From Corbicula japonica (taxonomy: Eukaryota; Mollusca; Bivalvia; Venerida; Cyrenidae), in NCBI GenBank assembly GCA_038501625.1, contig JAZAYU010000008.1, positions 9,300,938 through 9,364,937 on the forward strand: a stretch of 64,000 bases of DNA, written 5' to 3'. Shown one piece after another: positions 61,001 through 64,000 of the stretch. Position 1 is the stretch's first letter. Each line of letters begins with the position of its first letter. Under the pieces are notes generated by a model. The model searched no databases, was not told where the DNA came from, and was given only the letters and a program-made list of their open reading frames with translations. The translations under genes and the position numbers were made by a program.

Positions 61001-63146
61001 TAAATTCTCTGTTTTTGTAAGAATTTAACTCAGTGACAAGTTGTTCTTTCTCTTTGTTAAATTCTGCACTGAATTTCACAACATCTTCTTGCAGTTTAGC
61101 TTCCATTTCCATTTTATACTTCTCAAATTCTGCTGACTTTTCCTCCAGAAGTTTGCTCTTAAGTTCATCAGCAATTTTTGAATGTTCGAGTGTCAGAGTA
61201 CTCTGGGTCATTTCAACTGCCTTTACTTTTTCCACCATTAAACTCTGTTTTAACTCTTCAATCTTTTGTTCTTTTTCCTGCTCATGTTTTTCACTTAATT
61301 CAGCTATCACAGACTGTTTCATCACTTCCATTCTTTCCTCGTGTTCTTTTGCAGCTTTTTCAAGCTTTTCTTCATATTCTTTTCCAAGAATATTACAAAT
61401 CTGATCCTTTTCAACCTGAAACTTATCCATCAATGTTTCTTCAAGTTTCACTTTATCTTTTTCTATTTTTGCTATTGCACTTCCTTTTTCCTGGATTATT
61501 TTATCTTTAGCTTCAATTTCTTTCTCCAGACTCTCAATGGTTTCAGCACATTCAGATTTTGCCTTATCAACCTCTACCTCCACTTCAAGTTCAAATTTCT
61601 GAGTCAGTTGTTTTATTTCATCTGATAATTTTGTTTGCATATCATCAAACTGCACCTTTAGCTCATCTTTTGCCTTAATTTCACCAAGAAACTTACTCTC
61701 CTGTTCTTTTGCTTCATTTTTTAATTTCTCTAACATATTCTCCAACTCTCTAGTCTTTTCATTTTCAAGTTTCATTTTTTCAGCATAAATATTTTCACTC
61801 TCTTTCATTTCATCAGCCATTTTATTTATTTCAGACTGGTTTCTATCACATACATTCTTGTCATAAGATTGCACAATTTGAATAACTTTATTCCTTAACT
61901 CCTCCATTTCTTTTATCAATGTTTGCACATGTTCCTCCTGCTCTTTTTTCAAGTCTTTGGCATTGTCTTTCAACAATGGAAGATCAGTGCTAAAGTACTC
62001 TTTCAAGGCTTTCAAAGCATCATCACTCTGGCTGATTTTTCTACTAGCTTCTATCAACTGTTGTTGAAGCTTAGCATTAATTTGTTTTTCAGCCAATAAA
62101 GTCTTTTCCAGTTCAGCTTTAGCCTCACTGCTGGTCTTTGGTGGGGATTCAATGGAAGAAGGCATAGATTCATCAAAATAGAAGTCTGCTGTAGCAAATT
62201 CTTGTGAGGTTTCCATGTCTGGGGATGTTTCTGAGAGAGGTTTACTATACATGCTTTGGCTCTTTCTCCGAAGGGAAGTCGGTTCTGATGTCTGTGCTTG
62301 TACTACAGGCCGACTGTCGATTGGGGTACCGCCTGTAATAAGTATATTTAATGGAATAAGTAGAAAAATGCTGCCTTACATAGCAGGGTCTTCAAAATCA
62401 GTAAAAAACTGCTAAACTGGAGCCAGTAATTCTTTACTTCTAAAATGAAAATAAGCTGTAATCATGTAGCTTGAAACACTTTAACAGCCTTTCTTTTTAG
62501 TTAAGCATCAGGGTTTAATATCTTCTAAATCAGTATTCATGTATATTACTTTGGTATTTATTTTGCTTTTGGTTTTAATTGCATTTGAACATTGGCATGA
62601 CTTTTCTACAAAAAAACTGAAAATGCTAAAGTTTATGTCCATGCAAAATAGTCATTCTTGGCATTTCTGTAAACCTTCATGCCCCAAATTTTAATGGTAT
62701 CTCAGTACAATATCCATATAATTTGTTTAAAAATGTTGTTCAAACAATGCAGAAAAATCCCAGGAATGCAAAATCGAGTCTTACCATCAGGTATACCACA
62801 CTGCAAGTCTTTCACAGAATGACTTTCCTTTATCTCAACTGTAAGCTCCTCAGAGAGACTCTTTGGCAACAAGAACTCTTTATCGGGAGGTGTTCCGGTA
62901 ACAATCCCAGGTTTGCAAACTATTTCTCCCTCCTCTTCACACTCCTCAAACTGTTCCCCAAGGGACACACTGCCAACATCGAGCGAGTATGGTTGAAGTC
63001 CTTCCTCTTTGTTCATTGTTTCAGCACCAGGGTCACTCTTTGTGCGCCGAGGGACCTCAATCGTGTGGTTAGCTCCGTCTACCCACTGCACACTGGTGTC
63101 TGATGCATTGGCAAGAGCAACAAATAATTCTTCCTCAACTGGCAAA
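51916..63146 (-). CDS. RB1CC1: FIP200 / RB1-inducible coiled-coil protein 1, C-terminal two thirds (partial, eleven exons)
   Basis: FIP200 is the scaffold of the ULK1 autophagy-initiation complex and binds cargo receptors such as p62 through its C-terminal claw. Minus-strand exons are 63146-62785, 62332-60570, 59136-59011, 58366-58258, 58020-57798, 57008-56969, 54760-54713, 54099-54038, 53563-53436, 52802-52732 and 52035-51916. All have AG/GT borders and matching phase, giving 1,016 residues in the window (human protein about 1,594). In order they give an acidic linker, long charged coiled coil, a QT-motif array, more coiled coil, and the claw. The claw shows HVGDLVLLCLDERLDLYVVF, LHFLHTECLSPLGL, KEYCQAKK and NRFKVPIGTKFYRVKA, close to human FIP200. 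The 5' exons, with the ubiquitin-like and scaffold regions, lie beyond 64000. Confidence 0.96.
52732..52802 (-). CDS. RB1CC1: RB1CC1 exon, claw domain middle
   Basis: The acceptor is ttacag|AA and the donor AAG|gtaaat. The exon encodes SGEAKKQWLIAEVIDKEYC and QAKK. It has one short loop where human has a longer Ser/Gly/Arg insert. Confidence 0.96.
53436..53563 (-). CDS. RB1CC1: RB1CC1 exon, claw domain first part
   Basis: The acceptor is tttcag|C and the donor G|gtgagt. The exon encodes CHVGDLVLLCLDERLDLYVV and then LHFLHTECLSPLGLKT. Confidence 0.97.
54038..54099 (-). CDS. RB1CC1: RB1CC1 62-bp exon
   Basis: The acceptor is ttttaag|ATG and the donor AG|gtaagc. The exon encodes MELSMSASTRSLVQDKVSIT, leading into the claw. 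Confidence 0.9.
54215..54432. repeat. gtgtagatcc palindromic repeat in RB1CC1 intron
   Basis: This foldback copy carries catctgtgttgtctgatct on the left and gatctggatctacactgttt on the right. Confidence 0.75.
54713..54760 (-). CDS. RB1CC1: RB1CC1 48-bp exon
   Basis: The acceptor is ttgcag|GTA and the donor GTG|gtaggt. The exon encodes VVRLKDEELSRMQQKV, which aligns with the last helix before the human claw. Confidence 0.9.
54835..54968. repeat. CCAGTCTC palindromic repeat in RB1CC1 intron
   Basis: The arms contain ggaaaccagtctta and agactggtccccaattt, ending in cagttttatgatcata. Confidence 0.75.
55335..55622 (-). mobile_element. tRNA-derived SINE
   Basis: On the minus strand the head reads ggcgtccttggccgagtggt, with an A box TGGCCGAGTGG of tRNA-Ser/Leu type. 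A weak B box (tagttcaagacc) lies about 60 bp on. A body of about 200 bp follows, then an (aac)n tail near 55340. It sits in an RB1CC1 intron in the same orientation as the gene. Confidence 0.75.
56114..56262. repeat. CCAGTCTC palindromic repeat, best preserved long copy
   Basis: Each arm is about 70 bp. The left includes ggaaaccagtctcaaatctc and gattggctgaaatgg; the right is its near-exact complement, meeting at cgaccggtca. It could form a long intronic hairpin. Confidence 0.9.
56969..57008 (-). CDS. RB1CC1: RB1CC1 40-bp microexon
   Basis: The acceptor is gttatag|T and the donor GAT|gtaagt. The exon encodes DPEVQQRIKDLED. Both borders and the phase fit. Confidence 0.9.
57798..58020 (-). CDS. 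RB1CC1: RB1CC1 exon, coiled coil and Ser/Thr-rich linker
   Basis: The acceptor is ttacag|AA and the donor AC|gtgaga. The exon encodes QIRVLREEKSKAEDVKERAM on to the linker LDTEDTTAVTSSPSVVQL. Confidence 0.93.
58258..58366 (-). CDS. RB1CC1: RB1CC1 exon, coiled coil
   Basis: The acceptor is tttcag|ACC and the donor G|gtgagt. The exon encodes TKFNEAVNRVSREKDRVIEE and then KIKESQITEEIKQMK. Confidence 0.93.
58467..58686. repeat. gtgtagatcc palindromic repeat in RB1CC1 intron
   Basis: This foldback copy has aatgtagatccagttcgtca on one side and gatctagataaacactgttt on the other. Confidence 0.72.
59011..59136 (-). CDS. RB1CC1: RB1CC1 exon, coiled coil
   Basis: The exon encodes 42 residues beginning RLAEKEVEHEAEISRLVALI, in phase 0 at both ends. 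Confidence 0.93.
59163..59311. repeat. CCAGTCTC palindromic repeat in RB1CC1 intron
   Basis: This is a more diverged relative of 56114-56262. The arms contain acaaatctcaaatatcaagc and gagatatcagactggtgtc. Confidence 0.78.
60570..62332 (-). CDS. RB1CC1: RB1CC1 large exon: coiled coil and QT-motif array
   Basis: The acceptor is ttacag|GC and the donor AAG|gtaact. The exon encodes 587 residues. A Ser/Thr-rich start (PTSLRRKSQSMYSKP, ETSPDMETSQEF) leads into a long heptad-like charged region. Then comes a block of nine xQT motifs (about 60648-61000), then LEEAKKQLQEFDK. Plus-strand ORFs over this exon are antisense shadows. Confidence 0.95.
62785..63146 (-). CDS. RB1CC1: RB1CC1 exon: acidic linker
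   Basis: The acceptor is cccacag|T and the donor G|gtaaga. The exon encodes about 120 residues beginning LPVEEELFVALANASDTSV and ending QCGIPD. It is rich in Glu and Asp and likely disordered. It is the most upstream exon I can place. Confidence 0.9.
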
Positions 63147-64000
63147 CTGTGGGAGAAAAATGTATAGTGTCATGCGCCATGAGAAACAAACCTTTCTTAC
63201 ATGTACTTTGCAATAAGAACAGACCGTATCAAACTGTGGACTTATTAACATCCAAAAAGATCATAAACTATTTTCTGAATGATTTGTGAATGCTTCTCTA
63301 GCATTATGCCCCACACTGTAGACCCTGATCAGACTGTGCAAATGCACATGCTGAACTAGGTCTACATTGTTTGCATAGCATTGCCATAATCTGTATTCTG
63401 TCATAATGTGAACCATATATGTAGTATTCAGCCTAAATTTATAAAAAAGCAGTTGAGCCAAAGTGTTCAAAATGTGTTTATCCTGTTAAAAGAAGTATTT
63501 TAGATTCCACCTTAATTAAAGCAACTGGTTTCATTTTCTACAATATACTGAATATCAGTCCAATTTCCTATGATACACTAAATCTCAGTCTTAATTTAAA
63601 TTCCACCTGGTGTTTTATATGTACATATGATACATGCAGAATTCAATATAAAAAGTAGAGTAAATGTTAACATCCATAGCGAGTATGTAACATATTGCCT
63701 AAAGCAAAGGTAAGTTCCAATATAGATTTTCAATAAATAGGTATGACATTTTGATATTGCAAAATACATATATTTAACTAAATGAAAAAGAAACAGGTTT
63801 AACATAGTTTAAGAGTTTTCTTCTTGCCTGAAGATATAACTAAGGTCATTAGACTTTAATATCGCAAATCATTTATCTTTATTTTTATCTACCTGTTAAT
63901 ATTGATCACAAATGTATAAACGGAGTAATACAATGTATACTCAACAAACAAGAAACCCGACATATGTAGTGTCAGGTTTCTTTTTTTTTTAAGGTAAAGC
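63147..64000. other. RB1CC1 intron running off the window, with repeats
   Basis: No further exon could be placed. A partial gtgtagatcc-type repeat lies at about 63292-63400. At 63941-63994 tcaacaaacaagaaacccga is followed after a few bases by the inverse gtgtcaggtttcttt. This is the same terminal motif as the elements at 34241 and 44058. Confidence 0.55.

Noticed and set aside
60617..61625. Plus-strand ORFs rich in Ser, Phe and Cys over the large RB1CC1 exon
   Set aside because: They are antisense shadows of the Glu/Lys-rich coiled coil; they have no domain and no splice support.

Overview
The window is eukaryotic, AT-rich, intron-bearing and very repeat-rich. Two host genes can be read, both on the minus strand. 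The first is a complete five-exon cytochrome c oxidase subunit 5B gene (COX5B, 13364..20542). The second is the C-terminal two thirds of the autophagy scaffold FIP200 (RB1CC1, eleven exons, 51916..63146), which continues past the right edge. The repeat landscape suggests a bivalve mollusc, probably a clam. The clues are 145-160 bp monomers built around a short 'gggg(c/a)ataactc' phrase, SINEs with a tRNA-like head, L1-like and jockey-like LINEs, and many short foldback elements. The organism call is an inference from memory of such genomes.

Layout, left to right. 1-9,560 is non-genic. It holds two abutting units of about 2.7 kb with near-identical ends but unlike middles (1322..4081 and 4080..6747). 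A dense cluster of the degenerate palindrome GCCANNNGGC (1790..3600) lies inside the first unit. A 5'-truncated LINE fragment follows at 6835..8560. 9,561-12,846 is a tandem-repeat element with 159-bp monomers, resembling the 'pearl' type of bivalve element. 13,364-20,542 is COX5B. One of its introns carries a second monomer array (156 bp), itself split by a mariner remnant with a TA target duplication. 20,780-23,168 is a decayed LINE. 23,250-24,130 is simple and degenerate repeat.

24,886-45,883 is dominated by a recent, almost sequence-identical tandem duplication of about 9.8 kb. The duplicated unit starts inside ORF1 of an L1-like LINE (called Y here) and ends inside a foldback arm of a DNA transposon-like element. 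LINE Y is interrupted in its endonuclease domain by a 5'-truncated relative (called X). By chance this makes one 631-codon open frame joining the Y endonuclease to the X reverse transcriptase. Copy 2 has gained a separate foldback insertion inside an AT microsatellite. 45,751-49,026 is the intact version of the terminal-inverted-repeat element cut by the duplication. It has a 6-bp target duplication, an internal 138-bp-arm foldback and two further monomer arrays.

51,916-63,146 is RB1CC1/FIP200. Its exons are bridged in phase throughout and end in a recognisable C-terminal 'claw' domain. Its introns hold copies of two palindromic interspersed repeat families and a tRNA-derived SINE.

The most unusual observation is in FIP200. 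Nine xQT[E/D/N/S] motifs lie in about 115 residues, with five consecutive spacings of exactly 12 residues. This looks like a multivalent docking array for the dynein light chain LC8, and I do not know of one described in FIP200.
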